Source: Methanotrichaceae archaeon (GTDB lineage Archaea; Halobacteriota; Methanosarcinia; Methanotrichales; Methanotrichaceae). From it: 64,000 nt of DNA. The notes under the pieces are model-generated. The model was not told the DNA's origin. It did no database searches and saw nothing but the letters and a program-made list of their open reading frames with translations. Both the position numbers and the translations under genes were made by a program. Location of the stretch: positions 87,353-151,352 of the forward strand of contig JABLXE010000006.1 in NCBI GenBank assembly GCA_013178225.1, read 5' to 3'. Shown in pieces: positions 25,272-34,319 of the stretch. How positions within the stretch are numbered: position 1 is the stretch's first letter; every line of letters starts with the position of its first letter.

Positions 25272-27281
25272 TTGGGCATTGAAGATCTAAAAATAATAAG
25301 AAATAAGATCACAGAGAAAGGATACTCCTGGTCGGCCGGTTCCACGTCGATGTCGAGGCTGCCTGCGGATACCCGTAAGAAATATCTCGGCCTGGTCGCC
25401 ACCGAAGATGAGATCAAGCGCGTGCAGAAGACCATAACTGAGGAAGACGCCCGCGCCGCCGCTGAGGGCCGGGTCTCTGTTCATCCGGCCTCCTGGGACT
25501 GGAGGTCTTTATCCGGCCTGGATTGGACAACGCCCGTCAAAGACCAGGGAGCCTGCGGCTCTTGTGTGGCCTTTGCTGCGGTATCCACCATCGAATCGAA
25601 CCTGGAGATATTCAAGAGAGATCCGTACCTTAACCCGGATCTCTCCGAGGCCGATCTCTTCTTCCGGGGATGCGGCAACTGCTGCGGACGGGGCTGGTAT
25701 TTCACCAATGCCCTGAGGTATGCGCAAAGCAGCGGCATTCCCGACGAGCAGTGCTATCCCTACGACAGCGAATCGAATAAGCCCTGCCCGGACCGGGACC
25801 GGCGTCTCACAAAAATAAAGAGCTGGCGGGCTATCTTCAGTTCGTCCCTGGCCAAGGAGTGGATCTCTCTCAGAGGTCCGGTGATGGCCGGCATGCAGGT
25901 CTACGAGGACTTCTACTATTACCAGAGCGGCGTTTACAAAAGCGTCTGGGGGGCGTTCATAGGCAATCACGCCATAACTGTCGTGGGCTACAATGATGCT
26001 GAAGGATACTGGATATGCAAGAACAGCTGGGGGACGGAATGGGGCGAGAAGGGCTGGTTCAGGATAGCCTACGGAGATTCGGGCCTGGGGAGCACATTTG
26101 CCTTTTACACCGCCGAGTTCACCAGCGATGACGATATAATCATGCCCAAGAGCGGCCGCGTATTTGCCCGTTTGCGAGAGGTCAATCAGGCCTCCGACGA
26201 CCAGATTTTCCTCTACTATCCCCAGAAGAAGCCTCTATTCAAGGCGGCGGCGGAAAATGTGGGAAAATCGTTTGAGGTGGGCGAGTTTTCCTCCGGAAGC
26301 CGGCTGATCTTGGGGCTGTCCACCCCCGATGGGAATACCTTCTACACCGACCAGGCCCTCAATAAGGACTCCTGCGATCACGTGAAAAAGGTGCAGACCG
26401 GCACCTACAAGTGGGAGCTGCGCTGGGAGGACTTCTTCGGACTGGGCGAGCAGGATTACAACGATGTCATCATGGATGTGGAGGTCTTCAGCTCCTGGAC
26501 TGAAGATCTGGTCATGCCCAAGGAAGGACGGGTCTACATCAAGTTCAAGAGCCGGAACACCGGGTCCAAGAATCGGTTTATGCTCTTTTCGCCCGAGAAC
26601 AAGCTGATCTTCGAGGCCGATTCTTCCAACCTCGGACAGAGCTTCGATATTGGGCGGTTTGAGAAGGGAGCAAAGCTTACCTTTGCCCTGAAGACTGAGG
26701 ACGGGAATACCTACTATACTGACCTGGTTCTGAACCCTGACAGCAAGAGCCATGTGAAGAAGCTTCCCATCGGCTACAACAAATGGGAACTGCGCTGGGA
26801 GGACGCAGTCGAACTGGGGGACAAGGACTTCAACGACCTGATAATCGAGGTCGAGGTGCTCCCCACCACCAACGAAGACGTGGTGCTGGCCAAGGAGAGC
26901 CGGGTGATGGCCCGCTTCATCAGCATGAAGACCGATCAGGCCAACGAGTTCTGGCTGTACGATCAGGAGGCGGGAAAGCTCTCCTCCAAGCTCTTCGACG
27001 CCACGCGGGAAAACATCGGCAAGACCATTGAGGTTGGGACCTATCCTGCCGGCACCCGCCTGGTCTTTGCCCTGAAGGCCCAGGACGGCCGCGTTTACTG
27101 CACCGACAGCAACCTCAATCCTGATGCTCGCGGCCATGTTCTGAAGCTGCCCCTCGGAGCTTACAAATGTCAGCTGCGCTGGGAGGATCTGTACCAGCTG
27201 AGAGACCGGGATTACAACGATCTGGTGGTGGAGATCTTGATGCTTCCCAAAGAATGGGGGTGGAACGACTACCAGCATTAA
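25272..27281 (+). CDS. Papain-like (C1A) cysteine protease with three C-terminal beta repeats
   Basis: 669 residues from TTG 25272 (GGGGGT upstream). Residues about 1-75 look like a propeptide; 75-290 are a C1A protease with Cys98 (GACGSCVAFA), His233 (NHAITVVGY) and Asn251 (KNSWGTEWGEKGW). Residues about 295-665 form three repeats of roughly 120 residues, each opening like PKSGRVFARL and ending RWED...DYNDV, similar to the DYND motif of DUF4114-like domains, possibly metal-binding. No signal peptide is visible at the chosen start and none upstream, odd for such a protease. The catalytic set is complete, so activity is likely; location unknown. Confidence 0.9.
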   Translation: MGIEDLKIIRNKITEKGYSWSAGSTSMSRLPADTRKKYLGLVATEDEIKRVQKTITEEDARAAAEGRVSVHPASWDWRSLSGLDWTTPVKDQGACGSCVAFAAVSTIESNLEIFKRDPYLNPDLSEADLFFRGCGNCCGRGWYFTNALRYAQSSGIPDEQCYPYDSESNKPCPDRDRRLTKIKSWRAIFSSSLAKEWISLRGPVMAGMQVYEDFYYYQSGVYKSVWGAFIGNHAITVVGYNDAEGYWICKNSWGTEWGEKGWFRIAYGDSGLGSTFAFYTAEFTSDDDIIMPKSGRVFARLREVNQASDDQIFLYYPQKKPLFKAAAENVGKSFEVGEFSSGSRLILGLSTPDGNTFYTDQALNKDSCDHVKKVQTGTYKWELRWEDFFGLGEQDYNDVIMDVEVFSSWTEDLVMPKEGRVYIKFKSRNTGSKNRFMLFSPENKLIFEADSSNLGQSFDIGRFEKGAKLTFALKTEDGNTYYTDLVLNPDSKSHVKKLPIGYNKWELRWEDAVELGDKDFNDLIIEVEVLPTTNEDVVLAKESRVMARFISMKTDQANEFWLYDQEAGKLSSKLFDATRENIGKTIEVGTYPAGTRLVFALKAQDGRVYCTDSNLNPDARGHVLKLPLGAYKCQLRWEDLYQLRDRDYNDLVVEILMLPKEWGWNDYQH

Positions 27282-27344
27282 TATTTTTATAATATTTAGA
27301 AGGTTTCCGCGCAGCTATTTATGTGGCCAGGTTCGCGGTTTCCG

Positions 27345-27800
27345 TCAGTTGCAGGGCAGCCAGTCCACGCTCACCTCTCCCGGCCGGCTGTCGGACCAGA
27401 GCTGAATGAACTTCTCGACCGAGAAGACTCCGGTCAGGTCCTCGATGCTCCGCCCTATCAGGCGGTGGCGACCCTTGCCGTCTGCCTGGGGATCGACGGA
27501 CTGCCAGCCGATATGAGCCTTGCCCACCACATTTGAGTTTATGGAGGCCTCCAGCGCTCCGCCCGGACCAGAACCTGCCGGCATGCCCGATCGGGTGCTG
27601 ACCTCCGTGTTCCTCTCCAGCTGCTCGAAATCGGTGTACGACTCGGTGAATGCAGCTCCGGCCTCATAGTTCTTGACCAAAAGCACATCTTTCTCTCCGC
27701 CGTTGTTCATGGCCGAGTAATAGTTCATAGGCATCTCAGCGCCTGCAATCGCCGCAAGAACGATCAATGCGACTATGCATGCCGGGCCTCTTCTCCCCAA
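27345..27800 (-). CDS. Exported protein of unknown function
   Basis: 151 residues from TTG 27800, preceded by GAGGTGAT. Signal peptide MGRRGPACIVALIVLAAIAG, cleaved near AGAE. The mature part is short, acidic-neutral and beta-like (DVLLVKNYEAGAAFTESY, SNVVGKAHIGWQSVDP), ending VDWLPCN. No family recognised. Stands between the protease on the opposite strand and a TPR protein gene on its own strand. Confidence 0.65.
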   Translation of the reverse strand: MGRRGPACIVALIVLAAIAGAEMPMNYYSAMNNGGEKDVLLVKNYEAGAAFTESYTDFEQLERNTEVSTRSGMPAGSGPGGALEASINSNVVGKAHIGWQSVDPQADGKGRHRLIGRSIEDLTGVFSVEKFIQLWSDSRPGEVSVDWLPCN

Positions 27801-27969
27801 AGAGATATCACCTCAGATCGTTGATTGACGTGACTGCACTAAAAGCTGTCGATCGACATCATGTCGCTCGCGAATGCTTTTCAGGCACTTTTATCCGGGC
27901 TCGAAATGAAAGCTGTATGCCCGATCAGGTTGGCCCAAAAAATGATCCCGGCTAAAAATGAGGGGAAAT

Positions 27970-28764
27970 TCAGGCTGCCCCCAGTTGCCGGGCCCTGGCC
28001 AGGGCATCCTGTCCTTCGCTGTAGTGGCCGATGTCCTGCAGTGTCAGTCCTTTGTTCTTCCAGGCCACGCCGTAGGTGGGATCCATCTCCAGTGCGCGGT
28101 CGAAGCTTGCGAGAGCCTCCTGGTACTGCTGCAGGTCTCGCAGTACCACGCCCTTGTTGTTCCATCCGCGCGGATCGTTGGGATTTATGCGGATGGCCTT
28201 CTCAAAGCAGGTCAGTGCATTGGCATTCTTTCCGTCCATCGCCAGGATCATGCCCTTGCTGGACCAGGCCTCGTAATAGTCGGGGTTCAGGTCGATTGCC
28301 CGGTCGAAGTTGGCAGCTGCTTCCTGATGATTTCCGAGGCCAATCCCCTCTGCCAGCCCGCGATAGTTCCAGGTTTCCGCAAGGCCGGAATCCAGTGCCA
28401 AAGACCGGTCGAAATCGGCAATGGCATCCCCGTATCTTCCCAAAGCTGCCAGGGCCTGGCCTCGGTTGCTCCAGGCCTCGGCAAAAGACGGGTTCCTGTC
28501 CAAGGCCTCATCGTAGGCCTGGATGGACTCCTCATGCCGCCCCTGGCAAAAGGAGAGGACTATTCCTTTGTTGTTCCAGATCTCCGGGTTGTCGGGTTCA
28601 AGTTCCAGGGCCTTTTCGAGGCTTAGCAGAGACCCACTGTAGTCGCCCTGGTGGTACTGCTGCACAGCCTGGTCGGACCAGTATTCTGCGGTGTAATTCT
28701 CTCCCCAGCATGACCCTGAAGACAGGAATCCCAATGCAATAATTGTAATAATCGCCAGCTTCAT
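27970..28764 (-). CDS. Exported TPR-repeat protein
   Basis: 264 residues from ATG 28764 (MKLAIITIIALGFLSSGS signal peptide). The rest is tetratricopeptide repeats of 34-36 residues, about six or seven in a row, with typical signatures such as EIWNNKGIVLSFCQGRHEE, EAWSNRGQALAALGRYGDA and DPRGWNNKGVVLRDLQQYQE. Such arrays are protein-binding scaffolds; exported forms are very common in Methanothrix-like genomes. The partner is unknown. Probably at the cell surface. Confidence 0.88.
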   Translation of the reverse strand: MKLAIITIIALGFLSSGSCWGENYTAEYWSDQAVQQYHQGDYSGSLLSLEKALELEPDNPEIWNNKGIVLSFCQGRHEESIQAYDEALDRNPSFAEAWSNRGQALAALGRYGDAIADFDRSLALDSGLAETWNYRGLAEGIGLGNHQEAAANFDRAIDLNPDYYEAWSSKGMILAMDGKNANALTCFEKAIRINPNDPRGWNNKGVVLRDLQQYQEALASFDRALEMDPTYGVAWKNKGLTLQDIGHYSEGQDALARARQLGAA

Positions 28765-28944
28765 GCTGGCTACCATTATCTGGTGGTAGATAGATCTACC
28801 TCTTGCCGGAAATATGAGGAAGGATTATGGAAAAACCCGTAAATCCGGTGCACCCGCAAATCCGGTACCCATGCATCAGCAGGCAGAGGCCCTTGGCATG
28901 GGCACTCCCCGGCAGTGGATCGCCTTTGTGGTATCAAGTTCGCC

Positions 28945-29484
28945 TTAATCTTCCCCTTTGCCGTAGCGGTTGGCAAAATTCCGGATCTCCTCGGCCTTCT
29001 GCTTGGCGGTCTTGCTCTTCATTTCATGCTCTCCGCGTTTCAGGATATCTTTCAGGTCTATTAGCGCCCTTATGACCCCTGCCGTCTCATTGTAAAGTTT
29101 CTTTGCCTCTTCACGGGTGAGCTGCTTTTCCCGCAGCATCTCCTCTTCCTGATGCTCCTTCTTCTCCAGGAGTTCTATCATCTCCTGAACCTGAATCGTT
29201 TCCTGATCGGTGAGTTCTTTTTCATTTATGAGCCTCCAGATGAGATGGTGAAGGTCCACCACCGATTTATCTGCATGGACCTCGGGCGGCAGGTCGCTTT
29301 TTGCCTGATGATACTTCTCCATCTCCGCTCTCAGGCTTTCCCTGTCAATCTCGCACTCTTCGGGCTCCTTTACGCCCACCCAGACCAGAGAACGGTGAAG
29401 GCTGGCCAGCAAGCGCTTTCGTTCTTCAGAGGTGAGGTAATCTCCTATTTCCGCCTCAGCCACTTCTGCGTGGTCATTGGACAT
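28945..29484 (-). CDS. Archaeal helical protein (resembles DUF5788)
   Basis: 179 residues, highly charged and mostly helical. Pattern YLTSEERKRLLASLHRSLVW, then an acidic middle and a C-terminal coiled-coil-like region (EKKEHQEEEMLREKQLTREE, LKRGEHEMKSKTAKQKAEE). The opening half resembles the methanogen family DUF5788, recognised from memory only. Cytoplasmic, no catalytic motif seen. Divergently transcribed from the YkvA-like gene at 29685 with a roughly 200-base spacer. Confidence 0.65.
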   Translation of the reverse strand: MSNDHAEVAEAEIGDYLTSEERKRLLASLHRSLVWVGVKEPEECEIDRESLRAEMEKYHQAKSDLPPEVHADKSVVDLHHLIWRLINEKELTDQETIQVQEMIELLEKKEHQEEEMLREKQLTREEAKKLYNETAGVIRALIDLKDILKRGEHEMKSKTAKQKAEEIRNFANRYGKGED

Positions 29485-29684
29485 CATTCATACTAAATTA
29501 TTTTATGATATTACTATTTTGCGCTCTCCGGCCTTCCCCCTTCTTTTCCGTCCTTTTGGCGGGATCGCCAGGCGAAAACGGCCAGGCGGACTTCAGGCAC
29601 AAAAGTTAACTAACTATATGTCGATATTTGGATCAGCAGCCCTGACCTTTTCCGGCCGGGGCCTAGCAATGAGGTGGTTCAAGG

Positions 29685-30134
29685 TTGAAGCGATTCGATT
29701 TATTGCTCGAAGAGGACATCTCAGGCTATCAAGGCGAATTGAGCGACCTGATCAGCCAGGCACCGGCCCTGTACAGGCTCATGACCCATCTGCTCGACGA
29801 TCCAGCCCTTCCCAGGAATCTATCTCCGCTGGTGATCGCAGCTATAGCTTATTTCATAGCTCCGGCAGACATCATCCCCGAGGAGAGAGTGGGCCCCATG
29901 GGTTATGTCGACGACATCTACCTCTGTGCCTTTGTAGCGGATAAGGTGATGAGTGAATCCGGGTCCGAGGCAATTCTCATCCGCGGCTGGGACGGACGGG
30001 TCCCGGTCGTGCAGCTGGTAAGAGATATCCTGAACCGGGAACGGGAGCTGATCGGAGATAAAAGGGAGGCCATCCTCCAATACATCGGCTATGAGCAGCT
30101 GGGCGGACTGGCCAGATCGGATGAGGTGGATTAG
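29685..30134 (+). CDS. YkvA/DUF1232-family protein
   Basis: 149 residues from TTG 29685, with GAGGTG eight bases upstream. The core VIAAIAYFIAPADIIPEERV then GPMGYVDDIYLCAFVADKV is the DUF1232 (YkvA) motif: a hydrophobic helix, a conserved P-x-D-x-I-P turn and a G-x-x-D-D pair. Usually a small, perhaps membrane-associated protein of unknown function. The C-terminal 60 residues are charged. No operon partner. Confidence 0.75.
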   Translation: MKRFDLLLEEDISGYQGELSDLISQAPALYRLMTHLLDDPALPRNLSPLVIAAIAYFIAPADIIPEERVGPMGYVDDIYLCAFVADKVMSESGSEAILIRGWDGRVPVVQLVRDILNRERELIGDKREAILQYIGYEQLGGLARSDEVD

Positions 30135-30217
30135 GCGCTAAAGAGACCTGAATCGCGCAATTTCCGGCAACCCTCCTCATTTCGGCCTCCGAGAGCAAAT
30201 GGCTCCGGCGGGCATAA

Positions 30218-30589
30218 TCAGGCATCTGGTCGAGTATATTCTGGCGAACGGGGCATTTTGGTTCGGCCCCCATCATGTGATTTTCCTGCTCGGTAGGGCC
30301 TTCTGGTCTGCCGGCCGCAGCGAAGGCAGGTGACTGTGAGCACTCCTTCGCGCAACCTGACTCGCGTTTCGGATGCGGGCAGATAGCTTCCGCAGTGCCG
30401 GCAAAAGAGGGCCTTTAAATGGCGGGGCATGCGTACCCTCATGCGGGTGCTGATCCTTCTGGCGATCTGGACGTACCTGTCGCATCTATCCGGATGGACG
30501 TCGTAGGCCTCTGCTGCCAGCTGAAACAGCCTTTCCATGCGCTCTCTTGAAAGCTCTCTGGCCCTCTGTGCGTCTTTCTTCCGTCTCAC
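30218..30589 (-). CDS. rnp4: Ribonuclease P protein component 4 (Rpp21/Rnp4)
   Basis: 123 residues. Protein subunit of archaeal RNase P, which trims tRNA 5' ends. Helical basic N-terminus (RRKKDAQRARELSRERMERL, YVQIARRIS) followed by a zinc ribbon with two Cys pairs: LFCRHCGSYL and VTCLRCGRQTRRPY. Slightly extended basic C-terminus. Length and order agree with the family. On the strand opposite to its neighbours; a stand-alone gene. Confidence 0.93.
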   Translation of the reverse strand: MRRKKDAQRARELSRERMERLFQLAAEAYDVHPDRCDRYVQIARRISTRMRVRMPRHLKALFCRHCGSYLPASETRVRLREGVLTVTCLRCGRQTRRPYRAGKSHDGGRTKMPRSPEYTRPDA

Positions 30590-30647
30590 GTCTATTCCCC
30601 TCGCAGGGCAGAATATTTAATCTATCTCCACGGGCCCATGTGCCTCT

Positions 30648-30917
30648 ATGGTTGCTTCCTCCCAGGTTTCATCCATTAAGATCACACCGGAGATGGTTGA
30701 GTACATAAAAGCCAGGTCGTCCGACCTGCGCGTGGCCACCACCTGCGAAGGGCCGCTCATCTTTCCGGTGAGGATCAGCCCGTCCAAGCCCACCGACCTG
30801 GTGATCCAGGTGGGCGAGCGCAGGGTCTACATATCGCTGGTCCAGGCGCGGTTCATAAAGACCATAAATGCCGACATGCTGCCGCGCTGCGCCCTGGAGA
30901 AGAAGCGGAAATGTTAG
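30648..30917 (+). CDS. Conserved archaeal protein of unknown function
   Basis: 89 residues. Starts MVASSQVSSIKITPEMVEYI and contains VATTCEGPLIFPVRISPSKP and VYISLVQARFIKTINADMLP, ending basic with Cys (RKC). Two internal Cys residues and a compact alpha/beta pattern. I recognise no named family but the composition is clearly coding. It converges on the XTP diphosphatase gene, whose stop lies four bases away. Confidence 0.65.
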   Translation: MVASSQVSSIKITPEMVEYIKARSSDLRVATTCEGPLIFPVRISPSKPTDLVIQVGERRVYISLVQARFIKTINADMLPRCALEKKRKC

Positions 30918-30920
30918 GGC

Positions 30921-31463
30921 CTAGGGCTCTGGGCGGGATGAAAGCCAGGCCTTCAGGGCATTCATCGAGGCGCTGCGGTGAGATATGCAATTCTTCTCAT
31001 CTATCTCCATCTCGCCCAGGCTTCTGTTGCCCAGATAGAAGATGGGGTCGTAGCCGAATCCCAGGTTTCCTCGTTCTTCGAACCCTATCCGGCCGTGGAC
31101 CTCGCCCTCGAAGGTTACCGGCTCCAGGCCGGGCTCAGCATAGGCCACAACCGACCTGAAGAAAGCCCTGCGGTCCGTCTCTTCGCTCATCAGCTTCAAG
31201 ATCCCCTGGTTGCCGACGGTCTTCTGCACGTAGGCCGAATAGACGCCGGGAAAGCCCTTGAGCGCGGGTATGAACAGTCCGGCATCCTCGATCATGACCG
31301 GCCCCTCCAGCCTCCTTGCTACCTCCCGAATTCCGAAATCTGCCACTTCTTCCAGAGTATCAGCCTGAATCTCGGTGTAGCCTATGTTTCTCATCTCCAG
31401 GTCTTCGAAGATTTCCCGCGCTTCTGCAAACTTGCCCCTGTTGCTGGTGACGAAATAGATCAT
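30921..31463 (-). CDS. XTP/dITP diphosphatase (Ham1/RdgB family)
   Basis: 180 residues. House-cleaning pyrophosphatase that removes deaminated purine nucleotides (XTP, dITP). Motifs: IYFVTSNRGKFAEAREIF at the N-terminus (SxNxxK substrate loop), MIEDAGLFIPAL with catalytic acids, GFPGVYSAYVQKTVG, and the GNLGFGYDPIFY loop near residue 135, then ISHRSASMNAL. Normal length. Divergent from gatD across a spacer with repeated TGCTCCAAAT motifs. Confidence 0.95.
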   Translation of the reverse strand: MIYFVTSNRGKFAEAREIFEDLEMRNIGYTEIQADTLEEVADFGIREVARRLEGPVMIEDAGLFIPALKGFPGVYSAYVQKTVGNQGILKLMSEETDRRAFFRSVVAYAEPGLEPVTFEGEVHGRIGFEERGNLGFGYDPIFYLGNRSLGEMEIDEKNCISHRSASMNALKAWLSSRPEP

Positions 31464-31473
31464 AGGATTTCAG

Positions 31474-31525
31474 TGCTCCAAATTTCATTGCTCCAAATGC
31501 TCCAAATATCAAGCTCTGTCAGAGC
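31474..31525. promoter_or_regulatory. Repeats and palindrome in the gatD/XTPase divergent promoter
   Basis: Three copies of TGCTCCAAAT (31474-31483, 31489-31498, 31498-31507), followed by the palindrome GCTCTGTCAGAGC (31513-31525, arms of six around one base). They lie between the two divergent starts and could be regulator-binding sites. Confidence 0.35.
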
Positions 31526-31631
31526 ATCATGGATATCTAGGTTGCTGAAGCGTTCAGGGAAATGTTTTTTTGGTGGCGCGAACAGAACTTCACATAGGTT
31601 AAGGTCTTTGCAGACATTTAGGTGAAAATAA

Positions 31632-32870
31632 ATGGATCTCGGGGATAGAGTATCGGTGGAGAAAGACGGCAGCGTGTACCAGGGTGTGCTGATGCCGTCA
31701 CGGCGCAAGGATCATGTGGTAATTAAGCTCGACAACGGCTATAACATTGGGCTCTCTGTCCCCTCGTCCAGGATCACGCTTGTGGAAAAGGGTCACGAGT
31801 TGAAGCTGCCGCCACCGCCGCCTCTCAAGAGCAGGCCGGGGATGCCTACAGTCTCCATTCTATCCACTGGAGGGACCATCGCCAGCAAAGTGGATTACCG
31901 GACCGGCGCTGTCACCAGCCAGTTCTCAGCCGGCGAGATCATTTCCGCCATCCCCGAGCTGGAAGAGATCGCCAACTATCGGGCCCGGGTCATCTACCAG
32001 ATTCTGAGCGAGAACATGCGCGCTGAATACTGGATGGAGCTGGCCCGCGCGGTGGCTGCCGAAATTGCCTCGGGTGCCGAAGGGGTGATAATTACTCACG
32101 GCACGGACACCATGATGTACACCGCTGCTGCTTTATCCTTCATGCTGCGAACGCCGGTGCCGGTGGTGGTGGTGGGCTCGCAGAGAAGCTCGGACCGCCC
32201 CAGCAGCGATTCGGCCATGAACGCCATCTGTGCGGCAACTGTAGCCATCAGCGACATCGCTGAGGTCTGTGTGGTGATGCATGGTGACACCAGCGATGAC
32301 TACTGCTCCATTCACCGCGGGACCCGGGTGCGTAAGATGCACACCTCCCGAAGAGACGCATTCCAGAGCGTTAACTGCAGTCCTATCGGCCGGGTGGACT
32401 ATCTCACCCGAAAGATAAGGCCCCTCATTCCCTACAGGCAGCGCGGCCAGGTCGAGCTGGAGCTGATGGACCGGCTGGAGCCCAACTGCGCCCTGGTAAA
32501 ATACACGCCCGGCTCATCTCCCGACGTCTTGGACTATTACGTAGATCGGGGCTACAAGGGCCTGGTCATTGAAGGAACCGGCCTTGGCCACGTGGCCTCC
32601 AACTGGATACCTTCAATTAAGAGGGCCACAGAAGAGGGATTACCGGTGGTGGTGACCTCGCAGTGCCTGAGGGGAAGAATCTGCGATCGAGTCTACGATA
32701 CCGGCCGGGATATGCTGGCCGCAGGGGCAATAGAAGGCGAGGATATGCTGCCTGAGGTGGCTCTGGTTAAGCTGATGTGGGTTCTGGGCAACAGGCCGGA
32801 AGAAGTTCAAACCCTGATGAGGACCCCTCTGGCCGGAGAGATCTCGTTCTCGACCCCCATAACTGTGTGA
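31632..32870 (+). CDS. gatD: Glutamyl-tRNA(Gln) amidotransferase subunit D
   Basis: 412 residues. Archaeal GatDE converts Glu-tRNA(Gln) to Gln-tRNA(Gln); GatD is the asparaginase-like subunit that frees ammonia from an amide donor. N-terminal beta-barrel of about 75 residues ([19 protein letters not shown]), then the asparaginase domain with [17 protein letters not shown] (nucleophile Thr), [15 protein letters not shown] (second Thr-Asp pair), and a C-terminal domain with [23 protein letters not shown] precedes the ATG. The partner gatE is not in this window. Confidence 0.95.
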   Translation: MDLGDRVSVEKDGSVYQGVLMPSRRKDHVVIKLDNGYNIGLSVPSSRITLVEKGHELKLPPPPPLKSRPGMPTVSILSTGGTIASKVDYRTGAVTSQFSAGEIISAIPELEEIANYRARVIYQILSENMRAEYWMELARAVAAEIASGAEGVIITHGTDTMMYTAAALSFMLRTPVPVVVVGSQRSSDRPSSDSAMNAICAATVAISDIAEVCVVMHGDTSDDYCSIHRGTRVRKMHTSRRDAFQSVNCSPIGRVDYLTRKIRPLIPYRQRGQVELELMDRLEPNCALVKYTPGSSPDVLDYYVDRGYKGLVIEGTGLGHVASNWIPSIKRATEEGLPVVVTSQCLRGRICDRVYDTGRDMLAAGAIEGEDMLPEVALVKLMWVLGNRPEEVQTLMRTPLAGEISFSTPITV

Positions 32871-32934
32871 GGCCAAGCCTTATAAACTAAGCGAAGATAG
32901 AGGGCAAATCTCAAGATTATCGGAGGAATTTGTT

Positions 32935-33450
32935 TTGACACGCAAGCCAGGAAGCATGTATAGACGATGGGAGCGCCCCTACACCCGAAGGGAGTACATG
33001 GGCGGCGTTCCGGGAAGCAAAGTAGTTCATTACGACATGGGAAATCTGCAGGAGGACTTCCCTGTGACCATGAACCTGGTGGTAAAAGAGCCCTGCCAGA
33101 TCAGGCATACCGCTCTCGAGGCCGCCAGGGTTTCAGCTAATCGTTATCTAATGAAGGTGGTTGGCCGAACCAACTTCCATCTCAAGCTCAGGGTATACCC
33201 CCATCACGTGATTCGCGAGAACAAGCAGGCCACAGGCGCGGGTGCAGACCGTGTATCCAGCGGAATGAGGCGTGCCTTCGGCAAAGCGGTGGGCACTGCG
33301 GCCCAGGTTGAGGCCGGACAGAATCTCTTCACCCTAAGCGTGCCCGTTCAATACGTGAACGATGCCAAGATCTCTCTCAAGAGGGCAGGCCACAAGCTCC
33401 CTACACCCATTCAGATCGTCGTGGAATCGGGTCAAGAGCTGATAAGGTAA
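32935..33450 (+). CDS. rpl10e: 50S ribosomal protein L10e (uL16 family)
   Basis: 171 residues from TTG 32935 with GGAGGAA six bases upstream. Opening [20 protein letters not shown] is typical of archaeal L10e, followed by [20 protein letters not shown] (the loop near the peptidyl-transferase region) and [16 protein letters not shown]. First gene of a tight plus-strand run ending with cofC. A translation gene here fits the neighbouring gatD and aIF2-beta. Confidence 0.96.
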   Translation: MTRKPGSMYRRWERPYTRREYMGGVPGSKVVHYDMGNLQEDFPVTMNLVVKEPCQIRHTALEAARVSANRYLMKVVGRTNFHLKLRVYPHHVIRENKQATGAGADRVSSGMRRAFGKAVGTAAQVEAGQNLFTLSVPVQYVNDAKISLKRAGHKLPTPIQIVVESGQELIR

Positions 33451-33455
33451 TCCTG

Positions 33456-34085
33456 ATGGATAATTATCTCGAGGGTCTGGAGCGGGCTATGCAGAAGATG
33501 CCCGCCACCAAGGAATCCAAAGAACGGTTCGTGCTGCCGTCTCCGCGGGTCTTTTATGAGGGCAAGACCACTGTCCTTGAAAACTTCATGTCCATAGCTG
33601 ACACTCTGAACCGGGAACCGGATCACCTCATGAAGTATCTCTTGCAGGAGCTGGGGACTGCCGGCAAGATCGAGGGCCAGCGCGGCATCTTCCAGGGAAA
33701 GTTCAGCGAGCCGGCCATGGCTCGTCATATCGAATCCTATTTCGAGGAGTACGTGGTCTGTACCGAGTGCAGGCTTCCGGATACTCACCTGACCAAGAAC
33801 GACCGGGTGCTGATGCTGAAGTGTGACGCTTGCGGAGCTCACCGGCCGGTGAGGAAGAGAAAAGCTACGACCACGGTGCAGAAGGACTTGATAGAAGAGG
33901 GCGAGACCTATGAGCTGCGCATTGAGTCGGTCGGCAACAAGGGCGACGGAATTGCCAAGGTGGACAAGTTCCTGATCTTCGTTCCACATGCGGTCAAGGG
34001 CGAAGTGGTAAAGGTCAAGATCAAGAAGATCAGCGGCACGCTGGCCTTCGCGGAAATAGTCGAACGTGTGGGCAAGGCTTCTTAG
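33456..34085 (+). CDS. Translation initiation factor aIF2 subunit beta with C-terminal TRAM domain
   Basis: 209 residues. Part of the aIF2 complex that delivers initiator tRNA. The N-terminal helical-alpha/beta core runs to about residue 100; the zinc ribbon is [11 protein letters not shown] with its partner [11 protein letters not shown] (four Cys). Residues about 145-205 form a TRAM domain ([35 protein letters not shown]), an RNA-binding extension seen in some methanogens. Starts five bases after rpl10e. Confidence 0.93.
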   Translation: MDNYLEGLERAMQKMPATKESKERFVLPSPRVFYEGKTTVLENFMSIADTLNREPDHLMKYLLQELGTAGKIEGQRGIFQGKFSEPAMARHIESYFEEYVVCTECRLPDTHLTKNDRVLMLKCDACGAHRPVRKRKATTTVQKDLIEEGETYELRIESVGNKGDGIAKVDKFLIFVPHAVKGEVVKVKIKKISGTLAFAEIVERVGKAS

Positions 34086-34319
34086 ATGGACGAACAGATC
34101 AGGCTCAGCTTCACTGAGAACCACAAATACTGCCTGGAGTTCTCGCCGCCGGAGTTCTGGATGCCATTTGCATCCAGCTATACCGGCCTTCCCTGGACTG
34201 AGATTTCTGAGAGCCGGGTGTCTGTAGTCGCGGAGAACTATTCGTACCTGCTCGACCTTCTGGTTCAAGCCAGGCTCTTCCGCCTGAGCACCAGGCCCAA
34301 CGACGCGCATTTTCAGTGA
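34086..34319 (+). CDS. Small conserved-looking protein between aIF2-beta and cofE
   Basis: 77 residues. The ATG begins immediately after the aIF2-beta stop codon, and its stop overlaps the following gene's start, a tight coupling that supports reality. The protein is mildly acidic, alpha/beta in look (IRLSFTENHKYCLEFSPPEF, VSVVAENYSYLLDLLVQARL). No family recognised, no membrane segment. Function unknown. Confidence 0.65.
   Translation: MDEQIRLSFTENHKYCLEFSPPEFWMPFASSYTGLPWTEISESRVSVVAENYSYLLDLLVQARLFRLSTRPNDAHFQ

Noticed and set aside
26235..27278. 347-codon antisense ORF
   Set aside because: Lies opposite the cysteine protease repeats; composition follows the codon bias of the real gene on the other strand.
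33432..34310. 292-codon antisense ORF
   Set aside because: Shadow of aIF2-beta and its neighbour.
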